Source: Streptomyces avidinii
Lineage (GTDB): Bacteria; Actinomycetota; Actinomycetes; Streptomycetales; Streptomycetaceae
Length of the DNA stretch: 64,000 bases
NCBI RefSeq assembly: GCF_014650695.1
Contig: NZ_BMVL01000002.1
Span: 637,351-701,350, forward strand
Reading direction: 5' to 3'
In this document: in pieces, positions 27,067 through 35,174 of the stretch
Numbering within the stretch: the first letter of the stretch is position 1
Layout of the letters: each line of letters begins with the position of its first letter
Translations under genes and position numbers: made by a program
The notes under the pieces: model-generated
Database searches by the model: none
Told to the model about the DNA's origin: nothing
What the model saw: the letters and a program-made list of their open reading frames with translations, nothing else

Positions 27067-27475
27067 TCAAGGCGACGGTGACGGTGACGGTGCCGTGGAG
27101 GAGTACGCCTTGTCGCCGCCGAGGACGATGCCCTCTGTTCCCCGCATGACTGCAGCCGTCCCTGCAGGGACGGCACGGCTGCTTCGTCACAGGACATGAC
27201 GACCACGAGCCTGCCGAGTTCGATGCCCTCGGGCCGCTGTATGCAGGACCATCGCTGTCCTGCCCACAGCAGGGTGTCGAAGAGCAGCCGCTGTTCGCAG
27301 GGGTCGCCCGCAAGTGCCTCATCCGCGGCTTCCACGATCAGTACGCAGTGGTCCACCGACAGCCACGGCAGGTCGCCCAGACAGTCGGAGAGGGCATTCC
27401 AGTTCCGTCCGAGGCAGTCCGGCCGTTTCAGTCGGTCGTAGAACCGTTGGACGACGCTGTCCAGGCGAGCCGGGT
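27067..27475 (-). pseudogene. Barstar-family (RNase inhibitor) relic
   Basis: A frame running from about 27475 down to about 27150 reads LDSVVQRFYDRLKRPDCLGR, NWNALSDCLGDLPWL, VLIVEAADEAL and GRLVVVMSCDEAAVPSL. This is the body of a Streptomyces barstar-family protein (the GRNW.AL.DCL signature is clear). The first ten or so residues are missing, and no start codon exists in frame between galK's end and the conserved part. The front overlaps the last codons of galK, which itself has an unusual 12-residue tail. Near a 20-bp palindrome (27155-27174) the frame changes to one ending GTEGIVLGGDKAYSS then a Pro/Ser tail, stop 27067. No cognate barnase-type RNase is seen. Confidence 0.65.
27155..27174. 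repeat. Perfect 20-bp palindrome
   Basis: GCCGTCCCTGCAGGGACGGC is self-complementary over its whole length with no loop. It lies inside the barstar relic, downstream of galK, exactly where the relic changes frame. It could be a cruciform/terminator or the scar of an inverted duplication. Confidence 0.85.
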
Positions 27476-28621
27476 GGCGCCCGGGGACGGGGCGGCCGGG
27501 GTGATGCGGGGTGGGGCGAAGTCCGCTCGGCGGAAGGCCTCCGTCACCGCGCGCGTCACCGCTTGCTCGGACTCCGCTTCGATCAGGGCCAGGGCGGAGC
27601 CGCCGAAGCCGCCGCCCGTCATCCGGGAGCCGTACGCGCCCGCCGCGTCCGCCGTGGCCACCGCGAGGTCGAGCTCCGGGCAGGACACCTCGTAGTCGTC
27701 GCGCAGCGAGACGTGTCCTTCGGTGAGCAGCGGGCCCGCTTCGCGCAGCCGGCCGGCGCGCAGCAACTCCTCGATGCGCAGCACCCGTTCGTTCTCCGTC
27801 ACGACGTGCCGGACCCGCTTGCGCTGCACCGGGTCGTCGAGGCGGGCCAGCGCCCGCTCCAGTCCCTCGTACGGGATGTCGCGCAGGGCGGGCAGGCCGA
27901 GGGTCTCGGCCGCCCGGTGGCAGGAGGCCCGGCGCTGGGCGTAGGCCCCGTCGGCCAGTGCGTGCTTGACCCGGGTGTCGATGACGAGGAGGCGCAGGCC
28001 GGCCGACGAGCAGTCGAAGGGGATGTCGCGCTGTTCGAGGGTGCGGGTGTCGAGGTGGAGGGCGTGGCCCTCGGTGGAGCACGCCGAGGCCATCTGGTCC
28101 ATGATCCCGCAGGGGACGCCGACGTACGCGTTCTCCGCGCGCCGGGCGAGTACGGCCAGTTCCGGCCGGGTGAGCGGGATCCTGTACAGGTCGGTCACGG
28201 CCAGCGCGGTGGCGACCTCCAGGGCGGCGGAGGAGGACAGGCCGGCACCGGTCGGCACGTCGGACCGTACGTGCAGGTCGGCTCCGCCGACCGGAAGTCC
28301 CGCATCCAGCAGGGCCCACACGACCCCGGCCGGGTACGCCGCCCAGCCCGCGGCGCCCCGCGGAGGGCTCGCCGGGTCGAGACCCGCAAGGTCGAGGGTG
28401 ACGGCACCCGAGGGGGTGTCGGCGGAGTGGACCCGCAGGATCCCGTCGGTACGCCGGGCGGCGGCCACCTCGGTACGCTGCGGCAGGGCGAAGGGCAGCG
28501 CGAAGCCGTCGTTGTAGTCGGTGTGTTCGCCGATCAGGTTGACCCGGCCGGGGGCCGCCCAGACGCCCTCGGGCGGGTACCCGTACAGCTGCCGGAACTC
28601 ATCCTGTGCCGTGTCGCTCAC
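27428..28621 (-). CDS. galK: Galactokinase
   Basis: 397 residues; phosphorylates alpha-D-galactose at C1 in the Leloir pathway. GHMP-kinase family. Seen: the galactokinase signature APGRVNLIGEHTDYNDG (about 23-39), ATP-binding PTGAGLSSSAALEVA (about 124-138), catalytic Asp region in CGIMDQMAS, and the third motif SRMTGGGFGGSALAL near residue 340. GTG 28621 overlaps the TGA of galT (GTGA), so the pair is translationally coupled. After the expected end (GATRL) there are 12 extra residues running into the barstar relic, suggesting that the original stop was lost by deletion. Confidence 0.94.
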   Translation of the reverse strand: MSDTAQDEFRQLYGYPPEGVWAAPGRVNLIGEHTDYNDGFALPFALPQRTEVAAARRTDGILRVHSADTPSGAVTLDLAGLDPASPPRGAAGWAAYPAGVVWALLDAGLPVGGADLHVRSDVPTGAGLSSSAALEVATALAVTDLYRIPLTRPELAVLARRAENAYVGVPCGIMDQMASACSTEGHALHLDTRTLEQRDIPFDCSSAGLRLLVIDTRVKHALADGAYAQRRASCHRAAETLGLPALRDIPYEGLERALARLDDPVQRKRVRHVVTENERVLRIEELLRAGRLREAGPLLTEGHVSLRDDYEVSCPELDLAVATADAAGAYGSRMTGGGFGGSALALIEAESEQAVTRAVTEAFRRADFAPPRITPAAPSPGATRLAWTASSNGSTTD

Positions 28622-29661
28622 GCGCTCGCCACCTCCCGCAGCCGGGCGGCCGCGTCCTCGGGCCGCACGTCGTTCATGTAGGCCTCCATGCCTGACTCTG
28701 TCCCGGCCAGGTACTTGAGCTTGTCCGCGGTCCGGCGGACCGTGAAGAGCTCCAGGTGGAGCGCGAAGTCCTCGCGGCCCTCGCCCGTGGGGGCCTGGTG
28801 CCAGGCGGAGATGTACGGGGTCGGCTCGGGCCGGTCGAAGAGCCGGTCGAAGCGGCGCAGCAGCTCCAGGTAGACCCGCGGGAACTCGGCGCGGGCGGCG
28901 TCGCCGAGGGCGGGGAGGTCGGGGACCCGGTGGCGCGGGTAGAGGTGGACCTCGTACGGCCAGCGCGCCGCGTAGGGCACGAAGGCGGTCCACTGCTCCG
29001 TTTCGAGGACGACCCGGGTGCCTTCGGCGCGTTCGGCGGCCAGCACCTCATCGAAGAGGTTGCCGCCGGTCCGCGCGCGGTGGTCGGCGACGGTGGCGAG
29101 CATGCGGGTGGTACGCGGGGTGACGAAGGGGAGGGCGTAGATCTGTCCGTGCGGATGGGCGAGGGTGACGCCGATCTCGGCTCCCCGGTTCTCGAAGCAG
29201 TAGACCTGCCGGATCCCCCCGCGGGCGGAGAGTTCGGCGGTGCGGTCGCTCCAGGCCGCGAGGACGAGCGCGGCGCGCTCCTCGTCGAGCTCGGCGAAGG
29301 AGGTCAGGTGGTCCGGGGTGAAGCAGATGACCTCGCAGCGGCCGGTGTCGCCGACGAGGGACGGGAACCGGTTCTCGAAGACGGCCACCTCGTAGTGGGG
29401 GGCCGGGATCTCGCTCGCGCGCCCCTCGGTGGAGGGGCACAACGGGCATGCGTCGGCGGGCGGGTGGTAGGTGCGGCCCTGCCGGTGGGAGGCGATGACG
29501 ACGTGGTCGCCGAGCAGCCGGTCGCGCCGCACCTCGGAGCGGGTGGCGGCGGCCGACGCGGCGAGCGGGCGGGTGTCGGGGAAGGCGCGGGGGGCGCCGT
29601 CGCCGGTGTCGTAGTAGAGGATCTCGCGGCCGTCGGCGAGGCGGGTGCTCGTGCGCTTCAC
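28618..29661 (-). CDS. galT: Galactose-1-phosphate uridylyltransferase
   Basis: 347 residues; exchanges UMP between UDP-glucose and galactose-1-phosphate. HIT-superfamily GalT type I. Seen: zinc ligands in CPLCPS, ENRFPSLVGD, the catalytic HPHGQIYALP with the uridylylated His, and C-terminal AWHQAP and HLELF motifs. GTG 29661 was chosen because KRTSTRLADGREI is the normal beginning and the frame upstream belongs to the beta-galactosidase relic. It lies 13 nt after that relic's stop and overlaps galK by 4 nt. No galE is present in the window. Confidence 0.94.
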   Translation of the reverse strand: MKRTSTRLADGREILYYDTGDGAPRAFPDTRPLAASAAATRSEVRRDRLLGDHVVIASHRQGRTYHPPADACPLCPSTEGRASEIPAPHYEVAVFENRFPSLVGDTGRCEVICFTPDHLTSFAELDEERAALVLAAWSDRTAELSARGGIRQVYCFENRGAEIGVTLAHPHGQIYALPFVTPRTTRMLATVADHRARTGGNLFDEVLAAERAEGTRVVLETEQWTAFVPYAARWPYEVHLYPRHRVPDLPALGDAARAEFPRVYLELLRRFDRLFDRPEPTPYISAWHQAPTGEGREDFALHLELFTVRRTADKLKYLAGTESGMEAYMNDVRPEDAAARLREVASA

Positions 29662-29674
29662 GTGGGGAATTCTC

Positions 29675-30245
29675 TCACTCCAGGGTGACGACCGTGGTGC
29701 GGCCCAGGTCGGGCCGGTCGCGCGGGGGAAGTTCGGTGCCGGGGCGCTCCAGTTCGAGCACGACGATCTCGTTCGTGGTGGTCCCGGTGTCGCCGGTCGA
29801 GGCGTGCCAGAGGGGTCCGGGCGCGCAGAGCGTCCGCTGCGGCCGCGCGGGGTGTCGTAGTGGCCGAGGAGGAAGCCGTTCACCCAGACCAGGCCGGTCC
29901 CCCAGCCCGACATGTCGACGAAGGCGTCGGCCGGACCGTGTGTCGTGAGCTCGTGGGTGAAGCGGTGGAAGGCGGGCCGGCCCGCCTGCGCGGGGTGCGG
30001 TGCGAAGTCGAGTCCGGTCGGGTCGGTGAGCGGCAGCGGCCGGATCTCCCACTCGAACAGCTGCTGGTATCCGTGGCGGACGCCGCGCCAGATGCCCTTG
30101 CGGTCGCCGAGGAGCGGCCCGTAGTTGACCCCCCCCCTGCGCCCGCACGAGGACGACGAGCACCACGCCCGCCTCGCCGACCGGCAGGTCGATCCCTTCG
30201 TCGGGAGCATTGCGGTCGAGGACGCCGAGGGGCACCCCGTCGGCG
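29675..30245 (-). pseudogene. GH35 beta-galactosidase C-terminal relic with two frameshifts
   Basis: Read on the minus strand, three successive frames reconstruct the C-terminus of a family-35 beta-galactosidase. The first (about 30245-30140) has LFADGVPLGVLDRNAPDEG. The second (about 30135-29860) has GVNYGPLLGDRKGIWRGVRHG and GLVWVNGFLLGHYDT. The third (about 29855-29675) has PQRTLCAPGPLW and NEIVVLELERPG before the stop. In intact GH35 enzymes these are contiguous (VNYGPLLGDRKG, GWGKG.VWVNG..LGRY, PQRTLYVP, NE.V.LEL). The catalytic barrel is gone and the break abuts tandem repeats at 30251-30400. Its place before galT-galK suggests the operon once degraded beta-galactosides. Confidence 0.75.
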
Positions 30246-30250
30246 AAAAG

Positions 30251-30400
30251 GATGTACGGATGTACGGATGTACGGACGCGCCGACCGCTGCGTCGACATG
30301 GGGCGCGTCCCGGGTGACCCGGGGCGGTCCGGGTCACCCGGCAGGTGGTCCGGGTCATCCAGCGATGGTCCGGGTCATCCGGCGGTGGTCCGGGGCTGTC
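30251..30400. repeat. Two short tandem-repeat arrays at the GH35 relic boundary
   Basis: GATGTACG is repeated three times without change (30251-30274). Then imperfect 20-21-bp units beginning GGTCCGGGTCA(C/T)CC run from 30326 to about 30400 (three and a half copies). They sit between the GH35 relic and the sugar isomerase/epimerase gene, exactly where the relic breaks off. Confidence 0.85.
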
Positions 30401-30441
30401 CGCGGGGACGGGCCCGTCGTCGTGCCCGCAGCAGGAGTTCC

Positions 30442-31257
30442 TCATCCGCCCCGGCCACCCCGGGTGCTGCGGGGCCGGTCCGCCACCAGCCCGTGCAGGT
30501 ACGCGCGGCCCCGCGCGAGCAGTCCGGGCAGGTCGGCGGCCGTGGGGTGCCAGCGTTTTTCGTACTCCCAGCAGAGCCAACCGTCCCGCGGCACGGCGGC
30601 AACCACCTCGGCCAGGGGCAGTACCCCGGCGCCGAGCAAGACGGGGGTGAGGTCCCGCGCCGACCGCACGTCCTTGACCTGTACGTAGCCCAGGTGCGCG
30701 GCCAGGGACCGGATCGAGGCGGCCGGCGGCTCACCGCCCAGCCAGGTGTGCAGTACGTCCCACAGGGCACCGGCGCCCGGATGCGCGACCCCGCCGAGCA
30801 CCCGGGCGACCGCGGCGCCGGTGCGGTGCGAGTCATGGGTCTCCAGCAGGATCCGCACCCCGTGGCGCTCGGCGAACGGCGCCGCGGCCAGCAGCCGGCG
30901 GACGGCCCGGGCGTCGTCGCCCTGCCCGGGCGGGTCATCGCCGCCGGGGAAGACGCGTACGTAGGGGGCCTCCAGATCGGCGGCGAGCCGCACCAGGGCA
31001 CGCAGTTCGGCGAGGACCGGCTCGTCCGGGCCCGGTGCGGCCACCCGGGCATAGCCCGCGACGGCGAGCACGGCGACCCCCGAGGCGGCGAGGGTCCGCA
31101 GCGCGGCGGCGCGATCGGCCGCCGCGCCGGCCGTGTGCAGGGGCTCCTCGGGGTGGGCGCGCAGTTCGAGGCCGTCGAAGCCGTGGGTCGCCGCCAGGGC
31201 GGCGACGCGGTCGAGCGGGGCGCCGGGCAGGCCGAGTGTGGAGAAGGCGTACTTCAC
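30442..31257 (-). CDS. Sugar phosphate isomerase/epimerase-like TIM-barrel protein
   Basis: 271 residues of the xylose isomerase-like TIM-barrel (AP-endonuclease 2) superfamily. Seen: FSTLGLPG at the N-terminus, GFDGLELRAH, YVRVFPGGDD, HGVRILLETHDSH (metal-binding Glu), ALWDVLHTW, YVQVKDVRSA and CWEYEKRWH, covering the usual metal ligands Glu/Asp/His/Glu. Members include epimerases, dehydratases and hydroxypyruvate isomerases, so the exact reaction is open. GTG 31257 has GAGGAGC upstream. It lies 23 nt after the SCO6745-family gene and may be co-transcribed with it. Confidence 0.82.
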   Translation of the reverse strand: MKYAFSTLGLPGAPLDRVAALAATHGFDGLELRAHPEEPLHTAGAAADRAAALRTLAASGVAVLAVAGYARVAAPGPDEPVLAELRALVRLAADLEAPYVRVFPGGDDPPGQGDDARAVRRLLAAAPFAERHGVRILLETHDSHRTGAAVARVLGGVAHPGAGALWDVLHTWLGGEPPAASIRSLAAHLGYVQVKDVRSARDLTPVLLGAGVLPLAEVVAAVPRDGWLCWEYEKRWHPTAADLPGLLARGRAYLHGLVADRPRSTRGGRGG

Positions 31258-31280
31258 GGAAGCTCCTCGCGAGCGGCGGA

Positions 31281-32198
31281 TCAGCCCTCGTAGTCGTACT
31301 TCATCCCGATGCCCAGGGTGCCCCGGGTCGGGAGGATGCCGGCGCCGACGATGTCGAGGACCGGCGGCAGCAGGAGGTCCGCGAGCCGGGCCACCTCCTG
31401 CGGGGTCAGCGCCGACCACGGGCCCGAGGCGAGTTCGTCGGTGAGCTTCTCGACCTCGGTGCGCAGCGCCAGACCGGCCGCGGTGGCGGCGCCGTCGCCG
31501 CTGCTGTCGCCGCCGCCGGCCTCGGCCAGCAGGCCCCGGGCGGCGAGCCTTCCGCGGGCCGCCTGCCATTCACCCGCGGACCACTGGCGGCTCTCGAACC
31601 ACTCCGCCGGGGCGGCTCCGACACCCGACTGCAGGACCAGGGACTCGACCGGGTCGAGGTGGTGGGCCTGGAGGGCGGCGAGGTGGCCGTCCCCGCGGTG
31701 CTCGCGCAGGATCGTCGCGGCGTGCCAGAGCACGGTGTGTGCTGCCGAGGGCCAGGGCAGGGCGGCGTTGGCGGCGGCCAGCGGGCGTCCGGCGGTGGTG
31801 ACGGCCTCGGCGGCGCGCCGGGCGAGCCGGGCGGCCTCGGCCAGCTCCGGGGAGGCGGTGCGCTCGCCGAGCAGGGCGTGCAGGGCGCGGTCGGCACCCA
31901 CGGCCCGGGCCGCGAGCACCCGGGCGGGCCGGGCGGTGTGCCAGGCCCGCGCGAGGTAGTGCTCCACCATGCGCGGGCTGAAACTGTAGAAGAGGGCGTT
32001 CACGAGCGTGGCGTCGGCCGGTCCGAGCGGTGCGGCCCGGTAGGCGAAGTACATCGGCCACCGGTCGTCGGTGGCGTATCCGAGCGCGCCGGCCTCCTCG
32101 TACGCCTCGGGCGCGAAGTGGACGACGGCATGAACCGGTTCGAGCAACTGCCACAACTTCCGTACCGTGCCCGGTTCGTGCGCACTGCTGTACGTCAT
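31281..32198 (-). CDS. SCO6745 family protein (MarR-like helical protein)
   Basis: 305 residues, mostly helical, matching the Streptomyces SCO6745 family. Seen: LWQLLEPVHAVVHFAPEAYE at the start, then LGPADATLVNALFYSFSPRM, and a winged-helix-like C-terminal half (WSAGEWQAARGRLAARGLL) ending in the strand GTLGIGMKYDYEG. The family is placed near MarR-type HTH proteins but has no established DNA target. ATG 32198 was used. Directly upstream of the sugar isomerase/epimerase gene, same direction. Confidence 0.82.
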   Translation of the reverse strand: MTYSSAHEPGTVRKLWQLLEPVHAVVHFAPEAYEEAGALGYATDDRWPMYFAYRAAPLGPADATLVNALFYSFSPRMVEHYLARAWHTARPARVLAARAVGADRALHALLGERTASPELAEAARLARRAAEAVTTAGRPLAAANAALPWPSAAHTVLWHAATILREHRGDGHLAALQAHHLDPVESLVLQSGVGAAPAEWFESRQWSAGEWQAARGRLAARGLLAEAGGGDSSGDGAATAAGLALRTEVEKLTDELASGPWSALTPQEVARLADLLLPPVLDIVGAGILPTRGTLGIGMKYDYEG

Positions 32199-32287
32199 CC
32201 CGCGTTCCCCCGAAGTCGGTCGCTGCCCGGCCCAACAGGGGGCAGCCTAGGTCGTCCTTCCCGGATCCGGCCGTGGATTTCGCACGG

Positions 32288-32743
32288 TCAGTCGCGGACG
32301 CGGCCGGCGAGCCAGGGCGTGAGGGAGGGGCCGATGATGCGTTCCTTGTACGTCTCGTCGCCGGGCAGGGGGACGACGAGCGAGTAACCGGGCGGGAAGA
32401 ACCGCCCCTTGACGAAGGCCAGTCGGCCGTAGACGGACGTCAGGAACGGCGGAACGGCGTCGCGGGGGACGTCGAGGAACTCCACGCCGTCCACGGTGAT
32501 GTGCGCGTCGTCCTCGGGGAAGAGGTGCACGGTGACCGCCGGGCTGCCGCCCAGTTCGACGAATGCCTCGTGGGGCAGCGAGCCGTCGGGGTCGGTGACG
32601 GCGAACAGGGCCGCGGACGTCCTGCGCGACGTCCGGTCGGCGCCGATGTCGTCGGTGACCGTCATGGTCAGCCGGTACTCGGCCGCGATGGCCCGGATCG
32701 CGGTGACGGCGGACTCGGTGGTCGGCAGGGGTGGGTGCGTCAT
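32288..32743 (-). CDS. Hypothetical protein of about 151 residues
   Basis: No family recognised. Mixed alpha/beta, no signal or TM. Seen: YRLTMTVTDDIGADRTSRRT, PHEAFVELGGSPAVTVHLFP and a hydrophobic strand YSLVVPLPGDE, ending TPWLAGRVRD. Codon use is typical of the neighbours, so it is likely a real gene. Two starts are possible (ATG 32743 or ATG 32755) and neither has a clear ribosome site; the shorter was chosen. Divergent from the exported lipoprotein at 32829, sharing an 85-nt promoter gap. Confidence 0.7.
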   Translation of the reverse strand: MTHPPLPTTESAVTAIRAIAAEYRLTMTVTDDIGADRTSRRTSAALFAVTDPDGSLPHEAFVELGGSPAVTVHLFPEDDAHITVDGVEFLDVPRDAVPPFLTSVYGRLAFVKGRFFPPGYSLVVPLPGDETYKERIIGPSLTPWLAGRVRD

Positions 32744-32828
32744 GATCCGGATCATGCCGCACCCGGGATCGGTCGGCGTGAGCAGGCCGGTGGAAGCCCG
32801 GGCCCAAGCGTCACATAACGTGCCCTCC

Positions 32829-34469
32829 ATGGATCAGAAGTACATGGCCGGGGCTGCCGCGGACGGCGAAGGCGCAGGCAGGCGGCGGTTCCTCGCGCTC
32901 GCGACGGGGGCGGCCACGGCTGCGGGTCTGGGGGCCGTGAGCGGGTGCGCGAACGGCAACGGCGACCGTCACGGCGGCGGATCCGATGCGGGGGCCGGGT
33001 CGAAGTCGGAGTCCGCCTCGCCGGGCGGGAAGCCGTCGGCGGGAGGGGCGCACGGCTTCGACGTCAAGGCCGAGAACGCCCGCCCGGGCCACTCCGACTG
33101 GCCCGTGACCAAGGCCGGCCCGGCGCGGGCGATCGAGGGGTTCGCGGACCGGGTCAGCGTGCTGCCCGGCGAATCCTTCGGGCTGCACGTGTCGACGACC
33201 GCGCCCCGGTTCACCGTCTCCGCCTACCGGATGGGCTGGTACGGCGGCGCCCGCGCGCGGCTGGTGTGGCGCTCCGAGGCCCTCCCCGGGACCCGCCAGC
33301 CGGAGCACGCGGTGGATGCCGGGACCCGGATGGTCCGCACGCGGTGGACCCGTACCGCCACGGTCGGCACGAAGGACTGGCCGGAGGGCTGCTACCTGCT
33401 GCGACTCGACGCGCAGGGAGGCGAGGGCCAGCGCTTCGTACCGCTCACCGTCCGCTCGGCGACGACGGCCGGACGTACGGTCGCGGTGAACGCGGTGGCC
33501 ACCTGGCAGGCGTACAACCGCTGGGGCGGCTACGGCAGCTACGACGGCCCCAATGGCGGGTTCGCCTCCCGCTCCCTCGCCGTGAGCTTCGACCGTCCGT
33601 ACGACTACGACGACGGCGCGGGCCTGTTCCTGGTGTACGAGGCTCCGCTGGTGGCACTGGCCGAGCGGCTCGGCATACCCCTCGCGTACACGACCACCAC
33701 CGACGTCGCGCGGGAGAAGCAGCTCCTGGAAGGAGCGAGCGCGGTGCTCTCGCTCGGGCACGACGAGTACTGGTCGCCGGAGCAGCGGGAGCGTTTCACG
33801 GCCGCGCGCGATGCCGGTACCAATATCGCGATCCTGGGCGCGAACTGCTGCTTCCGCCGGATCCGGCTGGAGCCCTCCGATCTGGGGCCGGACCGCACCC
33901 TGGTCTGCTACAAGTCCTCCTACGAGCAGGATCCGGGGTTCAAGCGGGGCCACCCGGCGACGGTGGACTTCCGCTCGGCGCCCGGCGCCGACCCGGAGAG
34001 CTCGCTGCTCGGAGTGATCTACGACGGCTATCCGGTGGACGCCCCGTACGTGGTCACCAACCCGGGGCACTGGCTCTTCGAGGGCACCGGCGCCAAGGCG
34101 GGCGACCGCTTCGAGCACTTGGTCGGCGTCGAGTACGACAAGGTCGACACCGGTTTCCCGACGCCCCGGCCGATCGAGATCCTGGCCCACTCCCCCGTGG
34201 TGTGCGAGGGCCGGCCCAGCCACCAGGACACGGCCTACTACACGGTGCCGAGCGGGGCGGGGGTCTTCGCGACCGGGACGATGCGGTGGGTGGAGGCACT
34301 GGACGCGACCGGCGACGGGCGGAGCGGGCGCAACCACGGTCTGGATGCGCGGTCGGGGGCGCTGACCACGCGGGTGACCGAGAACCTCCTGCGGGTGTTC
34401 GCCGCGGGTCCGGCCGGCCGAACCCATCCGGCGCAGGACAACGTCAGGTCCGTGTACGGGAGTTCATGA
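32829..34469 (+). CDS. Tat-type lipoprotein of the N,N-dimethylformamidase beta-subunit-like family
   Basis: 546 residues. The N-terminus carries a twin-arginine signal and lipobox (RRRFLALATGAATAAGLGAV then SGCANG), so the protein is probably folded in the cytoplasm and anchored outside as a lipoprotein. After a Ser/Gly linker comes the large domain shared with the beta subunit of N,N-dimethylformamidase. Recognisable blocks include YRMGWYGGARARLVWRS, TWQAYNRWGGYGSYDGP, LSLGHDEYWSPEQRE and GANCCFRRIRLE. True DMFase needs an alpha subunit, absent here, and DMFase is not normally exported, so the name marks a fold only. Actual substrate unknown. Confidence 0.82.
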   Translation: MDQKYMAGAAADGEGAGRRRFLALATGAATAAGLGAVSGCANGNGDRHGGGSDAGAGSKSESASPGGKPSAGGAHGFDVKAENARPGHSDWPVTKAGPARAIEGFADRVSVLPGESFGLHVSTTAPRFTVSAYRMGWYGGARARLVWRSEALPGTRQPEHAVDAGTRMVRTRWTRTATVGTKDWPEGCYLLRLDAQGGEGQRFVPLTVRSATTAGRTVAVNAVATWQAYNRWGGYGSYDGPNGGFASRSLAVSFDRPYDYDDGAGLFLVYEAPLVALAERLGIPLAYTTTTDVAREKQLLEGASAVLSLGHDEYWSPEQRERFTAARDAGTNIAILGANCCFRRIRLEPSDLGPDRTLVCYKSSYEQDPGFKRGHPATVDFRSAPGADPESSLLGVIYDGYPVDAPYVVTNPGHWLFEGTGAKAGDRFEHLVGVEYDKVDTGFPTPRPIEILAHSPVVCEGRPSHQDTAYYTVPSGAGVFATGTMRWVEALDATGDGRSGRNHGLDARSGALTTRVTENLLRVFAAGPAGRTHPAQDNVRSVYGSS

Positions 34470-34611
34470 GGCGCAGCGGCTGCCGTGCGGGCGAAGGAGG
34501 TGGACTTCGCCCGAACGGGGCGTTTAGGATCGTGATCACGGCATCGCGTGTCGGTCACCGTCCGGGTGAGACATGGAGGCGCCGCGACGTGCCTTTCGGA
34601 GGCATTCACTC

Positions 34612-35010
34612 ATGTCCGTCCGGCTGAACCACACGATCATCCACTCCCGTGACAACCGGGAATCCGCCACCTTCCTTGCCCACATCCTCGGTCTCGAGGT
34701 CGGGACCGAGTGGGGCCCGTTCGTCCCCGTCGACACCGCGAACGGCGTCACCCTGGACTTCGCGACGATCCCGGTCGAGTCCATCACCGTGCAGCACTAC
34801 GCGTTCCTCCTCTCCGAGGAGGAGTTCGACGTGGCGTTCGAGAAGATCCGGTCGGCCGGGGTCCCCTACTTCGCCGACCCGCACGGCAAGCACCCCGGCG
34901 AGATCAACCACAACGACGGGGGCCGCGGGGTCTACTTCACGGACCCCAGCGGGCACGGGATGGAGATCATCACCCGTCCGTACGGCTACCAGGACCCCGG
35001 CGCCGAGTAG
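34612..35010 (+). CDS. VOC-family metalloenzyme (glyoxalase/bleomycin-resistance fold)
   Basis: 132 residues, one vicinal-oxygen-chelate domain with paired beta-alpha-beta-beta-beta modules. Seen: the N-terminal RLNHTIIHSRDNRESATF (first His ligand), a mid strand VQHYAFLLSE, and the closing RGVYFTDPSGHGMEIITRPY with the terminal Glu ligand. Members include dioxygenases, glyoxalases and fosfomycin/bleomycin-binding proteins; the PSGHGMEIIT end is typical of glyoxalase-like members. ATG 34612 is the best start. It lies 142 nt after the lipoprotein gene and may have its own promoter (TTTAGGAT at 34524-34531). Confidence 0.85.
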   Translation: MSVRLNHTIIHSRDNRESATFLAHILGLEVGTEWGPFVPVDTANGVTLDFATIPVESITVQHYAFLLSEEEFDVAFEKIRSAGVPYFADPHGKHPGEINHNDGGRGVYFTDPSGHGMEIITRPYGYQDPGAE

Positions 35011-35174
35011 GGCGCCGGGATCCGCGCCGCGGCCTCCGCCGTCGGCTCGTCACCGAGCAGCGCGACGAGGACGGGTACGGGCAGCGGTGGATGATCCCCC
35101 GGAGCCGGGCCCGGCGCAGCCGTGGCTCCGCCCCCCGGCCCCGGCCCCGGTCCCGCTCCCACCACGGCGGTCAT
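34986..35174 (-). CDS. Possible small protein coupled to btuD
   Basis: 62-codon frame whose ATG (35174) overlaps the btuD stop as ATGA. The first half is Gly/Pro/Ala low-complexity; the second reads PLPVPVLVALLGDEPTAEAA with a Trp end. Third-position GC is high, as in real genes here, but GC-rich DNA gives that by chance. It runs into the 3' end of the VOC gene (25-nt antisense overlap). No family recognised, so treat as tentative. Confidence 0.3.
   Translation of the reverse strand: MTAVVGAGPGPGPGGGATAAPGPAPGDHPPLPVPVLVALLGDEPTAEAAARIPAPYSAPGSW

Noticed and set aside
32829..34469. Functional N,N-dimethylformamidase
   Set aside because: No alpha subunit, and the Tat/lipoprotein signal places it outside the cell; only the fold family is supported.
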